Shown here one piece after another: positions 26,460-38,943 of a DNA stretch of 64,000 nt; position 1 is the stretch's first letter, and every line of letters begins with the position of its first letter. The notes beneath the pieces are model-generated. The model had not been told where the DNA came from, did no database searches, and was given only the letters and a program-made list of their open reading frames with translations. The stretch spans positions 62,001 through 126,000 of the forward strand of contig JALJCO010010219.1 in the NCBI GenBank assembly GCA_023101725.1, written 5' to 3'. Source of the DNA: Atherinomorus stipes. Taxonomy: Eukaryota; Chordata; Actinopteri; Atheriniformes; Atherinidae. Made by a program: the position numbers and the translations under genes.

Positions 26460-26620
26460 GAATTAGTGTGTTGCCATAGATTATTATTTAGGCGCATTTG
26501 CATTTGAAAGCGCCCAGCAATAGAGGACCATGGTGATCAATAGCCCTGGTGCCATATCGATCTATCCGCAGTCTGATCGATTGGCAGAAAGAATTGGACG
26601 CGCATTTCCTCTCTGCTCTT
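26460..26620. promoter_or_regulatory. Candidate enhancer-like element upstream of onecut3
   Basis: This low-repeat block packs an octamer-like ATTTGCAT (about 26497), GATCAATAG at 26535-26543 and two ATCGAT cores at 26556 and 26576, plus a homeodomain-type TTATTTAG. The density of intact motifs within about 120 bp looks like a conserved enhancer about 4.6 kb upstream of the onecut3 start. Conservation and activity cannot be seen from one sequence. Confidence 0.35.
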
Positions 26621-27774
26621 GGTTTCACTCAAAATGAAAATCACCTTATTTAGAAATGGACACTTTCATACAGCAGGCCTCGGTGCGAATATCGGCGCTG
26701 AGAATATTTAGAACAACAGGTGCCAAAGCAGGCCAGGCTTTCTTGAAATTGACCCAATAATCAATATGATGAGATTTTTTTTAAGATGATAAAAAATTAG
26801 GCCTATATCATAAATTGAATTAAAATGTATCACATTAACACACACAGAGAGAGAATGCATCTGGAGCAGGTGTGCGCGTTTGTTGAAAAAAATAGTTTCT
26901 GCATATTAGAGTTTAGATTTTGTCAATTTATCAAACTTTGCATATTTCTGCAATTTTCTTGTAAATCTGTTATCAATCAAGAAGTTATCTGGGCTAAATT
27001 ATCCGTCATTTGACCAAATTGGAAAAAGATAAATGCGTTTCAACAAATGTCCTCGTCGGTCTTTGTGGTGTAATTTATTAAAAAGAAACGCGATTTGAAA
27101 CGATAACGCTGTGAAAAATATACACATTTTGTCATAAAGGTCGTGGGAGTCCTGTGGATTTATTTTAATTCTGACAATCTGTTTGCGACTGACCCATCAC
27201 TCAGGTGTGTTCACATGATGTCACCGCAATCAATACAGCTACTAATCACAAACATGTTCAATAGGCCATCGATCCGATCGGGGGATTACTAAATGTTATA
27301 CGGATTAACTTCTTACTTTTTCCACTTCCACTGAGAGGCCAAAAAGTGTTGACACGGTTGGAAGCTGGTCCTTTTGCAACGATGACATTAGCGGGGAAAC
27401 CAAGTAAAAATAAATATTTATTAATTAATTAATTAAAGAGAGAGATGTGACAATAAGCCCCATGTTTTGATGTAGATTTCTTAGTGTTTTAACGTAAATG
27501 TATGTGATGTTAAATTTAACTTGAACTTTTTCACAAAGTGTATTTTGACCATTCTATTATGTAGCCTCCATATGAAAAGAAACACATATCTTACTCTGCA
27601 GGAAGGCAGAGTAAAACCAAAACTTTCGATTTCTAAAACAATAGAAGAAGAAAAAAGTAGTTAGCAGGGGAGAAAAAAAGTAGTTTTGCAGGTTTGCAAC
27701 TTGTTCGCATTTAATTAATCTACAAAAAGAGAAAAAATGTATTTGGAGATGTCATACTCTGTGTTTATTCAGTG

Positions 27775-27795
27775 GTGTGTGTGTGTGTGTGTGTG
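27775..27795. repeat. (GT)n microsatellite
   Basis: About ten perfect GT units. Confidence 0.9.
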
Positions 27796-30700
27796 GTACA
27801 GAGTAATTTCATGTCTGAACTTTGACTTTTCTGTTTTGTTTTGGCTTGACATAGCATACCTTACTTATTTATTTATTTATTTGTTTGTTAATTTATTTAT
27901 TTATTTAACCATTTAGTTGTTTCCACATTTCTATAAACTGTATGCCCATATGATTTGTTGAAAGATCAATCATTAAATTGATCAGAAAATAAACTGACTC
28001 CAGATGAGCAGTGAGCAGATGCAAATGAACGCACTTGCTTGAGATTTTAATGTTCTATCTTCCTCTTTTACAATCCATTAACTGTTTGTATTTGCTTGGC
28101 AATGGAAGAACTGTTGTGGGCTTTTGGCCACAATAGCGTGTGTCAGCAGAACCTGAATGAATGCTTTTATTAAAAGAAGGCTATCGAGCTAAACAGCATC
28201 TTCATCTGCATATGTACTTTGTACAATAGACATTTTGGATTATGCATCAGTGCAAACTTTTTTTTTCAAAAGAAGAAAAAAAATTCAATGCAATTATATT
28301 CTGGATCAGAAGGATCAGAGTCCACTTTGTGGGTGCATAGCCTATAGGCCTAAAATAACTATACATTTGCTTTGAAGGCTGCAGATTAGAATGATTATAG
28401 ATTGTAATGTGTATGTATTATCTCACAAGCTAGTTAAGAGCATTATTCATTGTTCTTCTCCCACTGCCCTCCTGGTTTTAAACCACACAGCTTTTCCCCT
28501 CTTAAGTACTGCTAACGCTGGATTTATTAGGCTTAAAGAATAGCCGACACATCTTCCTCAAAGGGGATCAGACATTAAGTGTAGATCAAAAGGATAAGGT
28601 CTTAAAAACAGAACAATGCCTCTTGCACAACCTCTTTTTCCTTATTCCCTTATGTTAATTCAGGGATTGTACATCAGACCACTTTCCATTTTGTGTTTCA
28701 AATTATACTTACATGCTCATGCTCAGAAAGTATTGTCATGTAAGGACAAAGAAGTTGTTGAAATTCCTGTATTTTATTGTTATAACTGCACTTGGATGGA
28801 ACAGATGGAAAAGTTTGATAGTAATTCTGCAGAAACAGATGACCTAAAAAAAAAAAGTGCTTAAAATGTTCGTACTTATGAGCCAAAATACGGTGGGAGT
28901 TTTTTATTTTTTCTTTCTTTCTTTTATATTTTTGTGGAGACAGAAAAGCGGAGGTGTAGCTCCATTTAAAGTGCAGGCTCACTCCGCTGTGCTTTTGTGT
29001 TTTCACAGAGACGGCTCACTGTATGAAACAGTGACACAGCTTGAGGGAAAGAGATGGACTGCTTGGCTGGATCTGCAACATTCAGATGCACAGAACAGAA
29101 ACGATGACCTACTAGTCATCCTGGCTCCAGCATCAAACAGTTTCTTTTTTTTCTTTTTTCTGCTTCGCTACAACTGCAGCACATGTGTTTTTGGAGATGG
29201 AATAACTGGTTTTCCTCCCAGTATCACTTTGCTATCTTGTAATTTTTATATATTTTTTTTTCATCAGCCAAGTTGTAAAACCTCTCACACAAAGTATGAA
29301 AGAGAAATATGTATCAGTGTATCATGAATGTGGAATCAAGTACAACTGGCTTTTTGAGCCCCCACCCACCCATGCATACCCCCCCAGTACTTCTCTTCCT
29401 CCTATACCCACCCCTCCTCTGGTGAAACTCCCACCCTCCACACCCGATAGAGCACCCGTTGCTAAGCGACAGAGAGAGAGAGAGATGGATTGAGGAGACA
29501 TAGTCAATCAATTCTACAGAGAGAGGGTGAGAGAGGAAGGGAGGCAGGGGGAGACAGAAAAGGGGAGGGGGAGGTAAAGAAAGAAGAAGAAATGAAGAAG
29601 AGAAAGGGAGAGGAGAGGAGGGCAGAATGCAGAGTGATTGCAGTCCTATTGAGGCTCTAGTTTGGGCTGAAGACGCTCTTTTGAAACATCTATCTTTGTT
29701 AACTGTATCGTGCCTCTGAAAATAAATCCATCTCTGCAGCTGTCCACCCTTCCATCTTTGTCCAAGTGCTTTGCTTTAATACTTTTATCACCACAAATTA
29801 CAGTCTGCACAAGCAGCCTGTGTTTAATATTCCCTCACTCAAAAGAGAGTTAATTGTATATTGCAAGTGCTCTTTCTCCCCGGGCTTCCTCTCTTTCTCC
29901 ATTAGTCATTGCTGCACGCACACACAAGTACACACAAACATGCAGATGCCCGGCAATACCACATGCCCCTCTGTGTGTTCGTGTGTGTGTGCGTAGAGCT
30001 GGGTGTTGAGCGCATCGACTGAGTATCGATCCCACCACTCACCTCCCTGCAGTCAGCTCTTGTCCTACATAGCATGCCCTGTCTGATTTCTCCCTTAATG
30101 GCTTTTATCCAGCTCCAATCTTTATTTAAACTGAAAAGTAGGAATTAGCACCCACTTCTATCCCAGTCTCTCTTACCTTTTCTTTTCACCGTCATCCCGG
30201 AGTTAGTATCGGCAAGTATCGGTCCATTGACCCATCTCCCTATCTCCCCTGGCTCTGACTGCCTTCCCACTCAAAATTGTGCAGTACAGCATTTTATTTA
30301 CATTTCTCCTGGGTTCTTAATGCTCTCTGTATGCATCATATACAGATAAGATGCAGCATGTAGTGCTGCAACTGATGTTTACTTCAAGTATTGATGAATC
30401 AGTCTCATGTTTTGTAGTTTCATTGAGAGTTTGGACTGTTAAATGTCAGAAAATCACAAAAGAAGCCAATCATAAGCTCACATTGGTATCTTCAAGTTAC
30501 AGTTTTCTTATTGACTAATATTCTAAAACATAAGACTGTTGAGCTCAATGTAAGACAAAGCTTCCTTAAAACTGTAATTACACACTCACATGTGCAGAAA
30601 TCCTGTCCTAAAGAGGTTCTAATATAAGTGATGGAAAATTAATCCAATTTTAAGGTAAAATCAATACAATTTTAGGGGGAAATTAGTGAAAATGCATCAA

Positions 30701-32318
30701 AATGTGAGCATTCCTTTTAAGTAATGATTGTATGCAGTTCTTGCTCTACGCACACTGCTTGAATTAAATGCCATTAATCAATCATAGATAGAGGTCATGA
30801 AACAAGTCAAGTCATTCAGAGTGTTTATATGTCCACCTTGCATTGTCATAGCAACAGGGCGGACTTCTCAGCCCTGGAATGAGCAGCATTTACTCCACAG
30901 ACTACTTTTCATATTGATGGCCCTTCCTTATTGTGATCAGCCAGCCACAGCCTGGGGAGGAACTCTCTGCGTGCCGTCATCCTTTTCGATTTGATTTGAT
31001 TTGTTGCTCATAGAGCAAAGTGATGGGAGAGACTCTTATCTTGGCCGAGCAGAAACAAGCCGTACCAAATAAGACACATCGGACTATCTGTGCTGGCACA
31101 CACAATAGGGATTAATTGATCTCCTAATACCACAGATAAATCAATCCTTTCCTTCCCCCAAGTGAGCTCTCTGGCCAATTGGACAGCCCGCCATTTGATC
31201 AACGTAGCATCTCCAGCCAATGGAAGGAGGGCTGGAGCTGACTGACAGCGGCACAGGAGTGAGCCTGAAAGGGAGTAGGGTGAGGGAGTCCATCAGAAAG
31301 CCATTGGCAGCAGGAGAGAAAGTGCACGCTGTTGTGTAGTCTGTGTTGAGTATACAGTAATCCACTGAGAGCACCAACACGCACAGAGGTGGAGCAAAGC
31401 TGCATAAAAATGCTACAGTATCGCTGTAATGCTGAACAATGAGTGCAATTTAGACTTCCGCATGCAAACACTGAGAGAAGAAGCGCTGATGTTATGATGT
31501 CAGACAGCAACAGAGACTAGAACAGAACTTTGTTGCAAAAGAGTTGTGAGATGCAGAACCAGTACGGCTGGATGAGCATGTGTTTGCTCTTCATTTCACG
31601 TTCTCATAAAAATCTCATTGCAGCCATTCTCCTGCTGGCTACTCTGAGCTCTATTGCTGGTCAAGACATCAGCCATTTTCTCACCGTTACCCCATCTTAT
31701 CTCCACCTTCATTTGATCCATCTCCATTAGACTCTCCCTTATATGGCCCAGCACCACCATCATTCTCACTCCTTCACTTCTTTTTGTTTCTCTCCCACTG
31801 AATCTTTCTCTTATCAGCACCTTGGCATTTCTGTCATTCCCACAAACCCTGCTTTCCTCATACAGTTCATATAATAACAGGCTAAAAATATGCCTTCCTT
31901 TTTTTTCCCTTTCCAGTATTGATTTTGCCCGTAGCATTGTCTATGGAGAGAAAGAGAGGAGAAAGACGGAGGGCGGGGGGAGAGAAATGAAGTAGAAACA
32001 ACTGGGAAAAGAATTACTTTCCACGTATGTGGTAATGCTCTCACCTTTCCTATTTTGTTTTAAGTGGAAAGCCATACTCTACTTTACCTCTGTGCAATAC
32101 CTTTCAATTAAAAGCTAACTATGTTCAGTGAGGTCCTTTCACAGCCATTCTCACCTATCAGCATCACAGAGCACCAACACACTCACTGACTGTATGCATT
32201 TAATAATAACTTGCTGAAATTAGAGAAACCTTACCATTGCAAATATGGCCCAGATCAGCTTTTCAGGGAAAATGGTTGGCTCTTTTGGCACTGGTGTGTA
32301 ATGGGAATGGAGAGAGTT

Positions 32319-32337
32319 GATCAATAGGCTATTGATC
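32319..32337. promoter_or_regulatory. Perfect inverted pair of Onecut-type half-sites
   Basis: GATCAATAG at 32319-32327 and its exact reverse complement CTATTGATC at 32329-32337 are separated by a single G. Each arm matches the ATCAATA form of the Onecut consensus. The same 9-mer GATCAATAG recurs at 26535-26543. Confidence 0.4.
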
Positions 32338-35300
32338 GTTGCTGGCCAGAGTCTGGGGAATTGAGAGTGAGAATAGAGGGGAGTTAGGGTGGGGGTTGGC
32401 TCCAGGTTGAATTTTTAAAATGCTCTATTTCAGAGATGACAAATAGTCTATTTGAAAAGGCAGAGACAAAGAGAGAAGGAGAGGGAAAATCATAAAGAGA
32501 CGGAGAAAGCGTCTCTGCTTGTCTTGCTCTCCGAACTGAGAACTGAGACCTCCCGGTTTCCCAGAAGTTACAGTATTTTGGACGAGAGATGCTGAACTAC
32601 AAAGACAAAGGGAGTAGGGACTTCTCAGGCTACAGCAGCTTGTGTATTCTGACTGGGAGGAGGGGGGGGGTATATTATAGAAAAAAAAAGCATTCTTCAG
32701 ATCTGCTGTTGAAGACGATGCTGTCTTCAAAACAAACCCACTGACAAATAATTCACTCCCCAAATGCTGTAACTGTAAATGCTGCAAATGTAAACGTGCA
32801 TCTTTCAAGCAAGAATGTTTCATCTAATTTTCCAGCCATGCCTCTGCACCTTTCCTGTAAACAGAGACAATACTTCATTTCTGAGTGTGCATGACGGAAA
32901 TCTCATATTTATACCTTACAGAAAGGTACAGAAACCATTTTTCGTGCTCCTGTCTGAAACAAACAGCATCCAGTTAGTTTTACGAAATTTGGAGTGAGTT
33001 GACTAAATGTTCAGCATTTTCAGTGTAAAGCCAACCACATTCATGTCACCTTTAAATTGTGTTTTCAAATGTCACAACCACTTAACTAGTAGTCTTAATA
33101 CACAATCACATGGCCATGCCATTTTCTTCACTTTAGTGCCATTTTCATGCATTTTCTGCAAAATATCTAGGTGTCATCCTCTCAATGTAAATGGCAGGAA
33201 ATGGTAGAAAAACTGCAAAAATCCATGTTAATAATACATAACACGATTTGGTCTGGAATAGATGTGCCTCTTTAAGAGAAGAGACTGAGACTGAAGTTGT
33301 GATGGAATGAGCTACATCTGTTGAGAGAACATTAAGTTGATTGTTCACTCAGCTGTGACAAAGATTTGATTGTTTGAAGCACAAAGCAATTTAGTCTGTT
33401 GAAACCATTTTTGTTGCCAAAACCAGGATCAAACTTTACAGGAGGTGTGTTACTGCACAAATGCAAGTGTGATCTAAGAGGTTACTCATTTTTATCTGGC
33501 AAATGCAAAGATTTTAGATCTGCCTTCAAAAAGTTGTTGCGCCACAACAATGTCCAGGAGGACAGTATATACATGTTCACCTGCGTGCATCAGCTTGTTA
33601 ACATGGACAAACAAGCATTAATTCTAAATGTTGCTCAACTCTGCAGGCAATGGAAAGCAGTTAGAGCACCAGTCTGTAAACACCCCTGAGAGGAACCTAT
33701 ACCTCAGTAAAAATTCAGTTGTAAATAATGTATTGAATGCAAACTTAAGGCCCATGGGGAGATATGGATAGCCTCATTACTCTTTTAGTTCGCTGGCCTT
33801 TTGCACAGTCCGCACCGCTCTCAACAATCGACTCCAGATGCTCCCTCTCTCTGTTTTGATTTAAAGATGCTTTTTACCTGCGGATATTGTTATGGATATA
33901 GGTATTGTTTTTTATTTCCTACACATTGCCCTGAGGTTTGAAGGCTGTTAACTCATGCACCCACCCACATGCTCTGTGCCCTGTTAAGACTGCTGTATGT
34001 GCGTGTGAGAGTGCATTATCTGTGCCGGTAGTCGAGGTGAATATGTGACCTATGTCTGTGTGCCCTGTCCGGGATGCATTGATCTCAAAGCAGGATGTCA
34101 AACATTTTAACGCTGATCTCGTCCTTGTTATTGCCTCACACAGCCGGGTTGTTAATGCATTAAAAATCGTTTGTCCCTATCTTTCCAAACTTATCTCACC
34201 CTACTGCCCTGAGCAACACAAGAATACCCCTCTGTTGTAGCATACAAACCCCTCCCACCCCCCTCCTTCCATCCTTTGTCTCTATCCACGTCCCTCCATC
34301 CTCCGTCTCAATCAATCTTTACGACACCCGGTTGCATCTCGCTAATGTTTCCGGACTTGACTGTATCCCCGTTGAAAAATTCTTAATTAAGCCCGTTCTG
34401 TATGTTTACTGTTGGGCAAATTACAATCTGACAGGGCTAATAAAACATTGGCGAGAGAAGGGCGAGAGGAGCATGTGCTATGACCCTTACCTCTTTCACC
34501 TGCTTCTATCTCCACCTAAGCTTATCTCCCTCCATCCCCACCTCCTCATATCTCTCTATTTTCTACCTCACAGGGTTTCAGGTGTAAAAGGAGGGGATGG
34601 GAGAGATATAAAGTCTTTTGGCAGCAGTTGGTAAGAGTCTTACATCCATCGCTGCCAATGGGACAGCCTGTTTTAAATGCTCCCGTGTCGTTATGCTGAC
34701 ATATCTCAGTAACACCATTTAACTTACTTGATTCTCATCTCTGATTATTAAGATTCATGAACCTGTCTGCATGTCAACTCTTACAGATATGAGTCATATA
34801 TCTGTGTTCACATCAGCATTTTTCTTCATTTGAGTATCGACTCATGCAGTGTTCTCACATTCTGCAATCTTTAGCCAACACTGTGTGTGTATTATATCTC
34901 TATTTCTGCCCAGATTTGTTAAGAGCAGCCATTTGCTTTATGCTAAAGACTGATGAAGAAAGTATATGTCACCAGTATCGCATCAGCTTAACACTGAGTA
35001 CTAAGTGGCTAAAAAAAAAAAAAAGCGGGACTGAGCCCAGCAGCACCAAATAAAATGACCTTGTAACACACAGTGTGTAGAACCAGTGTACTGATGCAAG
35101 AAAATCAAATGGGAGTTCAAATAGAACATTTTTTATAAAGCTAGATCACTTCTCTGTCTCAAATCAATACTACACTCTAATTCTAGGCAGGTTTTCAGTA
35201 TGTGGCGTGTTAATAGTGCCGAGGTGACAAAATGAAGTACTGTATACTCAAACAAGCCAGAGTGCATTCTAATGAGGGGTGGAGGAATGGCATAAAGCAG

Positions 35301-36106
35301 AAAAAAGAGAGAAATTGTCTGGGGTGAGGAGGGTAGCTGGACGCTTGTGAGATTTGCATGATCCTAATAATAAAAAAAAAAATCTATCTTGCCATGCTCC
35401 AAGGTATCTATTTGTGGCTAAACCAAGGTTCAGACCAAACAGCACATCATATCAGCAGCTACAGGTGGATCTGGGGTGTCTGGATAGCCAAATATCTGAA
35501 AATTTGTTGGTCCGATTATATGAAATGTGTCTATGATTGGTCACAGGGCAGATATTTCCACAAACCGTCTGTTGTCTGTATGTGACTGCACTGCCTGATG
35601 GTTTCTAGAGAAGATTTCCACAGGGGTTCTTCATGACAAATATGAAGTGGCTACAGATTAAACAAAAATACTAAGTGTTGCATATAGAGCCTTTTCTGAA
35701 AGCTGTAAACCGATATGATCTGTATGCAACTGTATGTAGTAGAACTGTGTGGAATTACCACAGATTTTGAGTCCAAGTCTAAACAATCTTTTAAAATAAC
35801 AATGTAAAGCCAACACTAGCAGAGCTTAGCGGCTACTGACAGAAATAAAATTGTGAAGCAACATGGATCACATCCACTACAAGCAGAAAAGACTGATAAA
35901 AGTGGGACTAATACTGCAGCAAGAGAGGTCGCAACCACATGCAAACCCCATTCCAGAAAAATTTTCAGAAAATTTAATACTGTATGAACATTTTCAGTGT
36001 TTTCACTGACAATTTTTTTTATATACAGTTGTGTGAAGTGTTTGCCCCCTTCCTGATTTCTTTCTTCTTTTTTTTTTTTTTTTTTTTTGCATGTTTGTCA
36101 CACTTG

Positions 36107-36298
36107 TTATGTTTGTCACACTCAAACCACTGTGGACTCTTGAGTAAGGTCCTTAACCCCCACCAACTGCTCCCCGGGCACTTTAAATAACAGCCCACTG
36201 CTCTTAGGTTCAACCTGAGATGGGTTAAATGCAGAGAACGAATTTCCTAATTAGCTCACTAATTGGGATTACTAAATTGTATCTTTTATATATATATA
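36107..36298 (+). mobile_element. SINE-like insertion nested in the Tc1 left arm
   Basis: The Tc1 left arm reads tttgtcacacttgt and resumes at atttcagatcatcaaac. In the right arm these two blocks are contiguous. The intervening sequence includes aaggtccttaaccccca, ctgctccccgggca, gatgggttaaatgcagag and an attgggattactaaa tail. These match a dispersed fish repeat I know by sight, usually ending in attgggatcaataaagta. It is followed by a short (TA)n run. No clean target duplication is seen. The exact SINE family is not assigned. Confidence 0.6.
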
Positions 36299-36490
36299 TG
36301 TATTTCAGATCATCAAACAAATTTAAATGTGAGACAAAGATAACACAAGTAAACACAAAATGAGTTTTTAAATGAAGATTTTTATTTTTAAAGGGGAAAA
36401 AAATCCAAACCCACATGGCCCTGTGTGAAAAAGTGATTGCCCCCTAAACCTAATAACTGGTTGGGCCATCCTTAGCAACGACAACTGCAA

Positions 36491-37467
36491 TCAAGCGTTT
36501 GCGAGAATTGGCAATGAGTCTTCTACGTGCTGTGGAGGAATTTTGTTCCACTCATTTTTGCAAAATTGTTGTAATTCAGCCACATTGGACGGTTTTCCAG
36601 CATAAACCACCTTTTTAAGGTCATGCCACAGCATCTCAATCGGATTCAGGTAAGGACTTTGACTAGGCCACTCCAAAGTCTTCATTTTGTTGTTCTTAAG
36701 CCATTCAGAGGTGGACTTGCTGGTGTGTTTTGGATCATTGTCCGCCAGAACCCAAGTGCGCTTCAGCTTGAGGTCACAAACAGATGGCCAGACGTTCTCC
36801 TTCAGGATTTTTTGGTAGACAGCAGAATTCATAGTTCCATTTACCACAGCAAGTCTTCCAGGTCCTGATGCAGCAAAACAGCCCCAGACCATCACACTAA
36901 AACCACCATATTTTACTGTTGGTATGATGTTCCTTGTCTGAAACGCTGTGTTACCTTTACGCCAGATGTAATGGGACCTACACCTTCCAAAAAGTTAATC
37001 TTTTGTCTTGTCAGTCCAAAGAGTATTTTCCCAAAAGTCTTGGGGATCATCAAGATGCTTTCTGGCATCCTGAGACGAGCCTTTATGTTCTTTTTGCTCA
37101 GCAGTGGTTTTGGTCTTGAAACTCTGCCATGCAGGCCATTTTTGCACAGTCTCTTTCTTATGGTGGAGTCATGAACACTGACCTAAATTGAGGCAAGTGA
37201 GGCCTGCAGTTCTTTGGATGTTGTTCTGGGGTCTTTTGTGACCTCTTGGATGAGTCGTTGCTGTGCTCTTGGGGTAATTTCGGTCGGCCAGCCACTCCTG
37301 GGAAGGCTCACCACTGTTCCATGTTTTCACCATTTGTGGATAATGGCTCTCACTGTGGTTCGCTGGAGTCCCAAAGCTTTAGAAATGGCTTTGGAACCTT
37401 TTCCAGACTGATAGATCTCAATTACTTTGTTTCTCATTTTTTCCTGAATTTCTCTGGAACACAGCAT
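36491..37467 (-). pseudogene. Broken Tc1-type transposase
   Basis: The likely start is ATG at 37467 (MLCSREIQEKMRNKVIEIYQ), leading into a helix-turn-helix with GKGSKAISKALGLQRTTV. The C-terminal part at 36895-36491 is open and shows the catalytic LADNDPKHTS block, WPSQSPYLNPIE with the third acidic residue, and GCFAASG. In between, an in-frame stop follows IIHKW, another follows a later Ile, and the WTD block near 37010 lies in a shifted frame. The 977 bp span is not a multiple of three. Full-length relatives have about 340 residues, so length is kept but coding is lost. Confidence 0.85.
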
Positions 37468-37855
37468 GATGTCTAGCTTTTGAGGATCTTTTGGTCTACT
37501 TAACTTCTTCAGGCAGGTCAAGTGATGTTTTGATTGAAAACAGGTGTGGCAGTAATCAGGTCTCGGTGTGGCTAGAGAAATTGAACTCAGCTTTTCAAAG
37601 ATTTTATAAACCACAGTTTGTTTATGTTTTAACAGGGGGAGCAATCACTTTTTTACACAGGACCATGGAGGTTTGGATTTTTTTCCCCTCTTAAAAAGAA
37701 AATATTTTTTGGAAACTGATTTTCTGTTTCTTGTGTTGTCTTTGTTCACATTTAAATTAGTTTGATGATCTGAAATATACAAGTGTGACAAAGATGCAAA
37801 AAAAAAAAAAAAAAAAAGAAATCAGGAAGGGGGCAATCACTTTTTCACACAAGTG

Positions 37856-38940
37856 AAGAAAATTTAAACAAACTGAAGAATTCAAGCTAAGAAAATATTT
37901 AAATATAAAGTATCTTTACCATTGTGTTGCATCTCCCTTGCTTTTAATTGAACTATTTAATCATTTGGGAACTTAGAAAACAGACTAATGGAGTTTTGCA
38001 GGAGGAATATGTTTCTATTCTTACTAAACACAAGATTTCAGATGCTCAAAAGTCAAAAGTTATCATTTAATTACAGTCTTCATGATGCTTCATGCAGTTT
38101 TTTTTAGTAGAAGACGGATTTGGACAGCTGGCAACCCAGTCAAGCCCATGTGTACACATGCACTCACAGACACAGTACATTCTAGTTTTGAAGCCACACT
38201 GCTGGCCATGCAGAAAATTATTTGGGATTCTCCTTCTGAAACACACCTGGACGTCCAGGTATAAGTTGGTTTATTTAATTTACATTGTAATTCTTCTTTT
38301 ACTCTGCTTTTAATGTTTCATGTAAAGCAATTTGAGTTGTCTTGTACTTGAAAAGTGTCATATAAATGAACCTGTCCCGCATTGCCTAAAGTACATCATC
38401 TTGATGGAAATATGCGTCTTTCCAAAATTTCTATATCACCTTTGCATTAGTAGTGACTTCACACATCATCTATGAGGCATCTGTGTCATGGACACTGATA
38501 AACTCCTAAACCACACACACACACACACACACACACACTGACTTTTTGCTCTGCTGATAACAGCCTGGATGGTTTTTCTCCTCCCTGACATTTAGGACCA
38601 AATGCCAATTTTCTTTTCATCTAGTCACAATTAAAACAGGGATTCATGAAAGAGAAGAATACATGTCCATTGTCTTTCTGTCCATCTGAAAAAAGCTCAT
38701 ATCTGTAAAACTGTATATATGAAGTCTTTTGTGATACAGTTTTTCGTTCCATTTTTGGCAGGAGAGGTGGACTGTGTTGGGCAGAATGGTTTGCCAAGGT
38801 ACTCCCAAATCCACGTGACTGTGTACATCACATTACCATGACAGTTTCTCATTCACTGTTGCTTGAGGTTTCAAAGTTCACACACCTAACTGGTTTTCAT
38901 CCTTGGCCTTTATGCACTGAGATTTCCTCAAACTGTTATG
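37856..38940. other. Gene-free interval between transposon relics
   Basis: AT-rich sequence without a recognisable gene. A perfect (CA)n tract lies at 38512-38538. The short open frames show no family resemblance. Confidence 0.6.
38512..38538. repeat. (CA)n microsatellite
   Basis: About 13 perfect CA units. Confidence 0.9.
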
Positions 38941-38943
38941 TTT

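Larger units (their letters stand above)
36026..37855 (-). mobile_element. Tc1/mariner DNA transposon with IR/DR-type ends
   Basis: The outer terminal repeats are CAGTTGTGTGAAGTGTTTGC at the left end and, read inward from the right end, CACTTGTGTGAAAAAGTGAT. Both run on into GCCCCCTTCCTGATTTC. Inner direct-repeat copies (tgtgtgaaaaagtgattgccccc type) lie at about 36422-36445 and 37640-37662, giving the IR/DR layout of Tc1-type elements. The left flank keeps a TA dinucleotide (36024-36025); the right flank has AA. The transposase inside is on the minus strand and broken. About 190 bp at 36107-36298 has no counterpart in the right arm and is a nested insertion. Confidence 0.88.

Noticed and set aside
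28857..29327. 156-residue plus-strand open frame
   Set aside because: It is composed largely of T-tract-derived Phe runs and has no family resemblance or splice context. Most likely a chance frame.
33399..33689. 96-residue plus-strand frame with several Cys and Lys
   Set aside because: It looked protein-like but matches no family I know, and no splice partners are evident.
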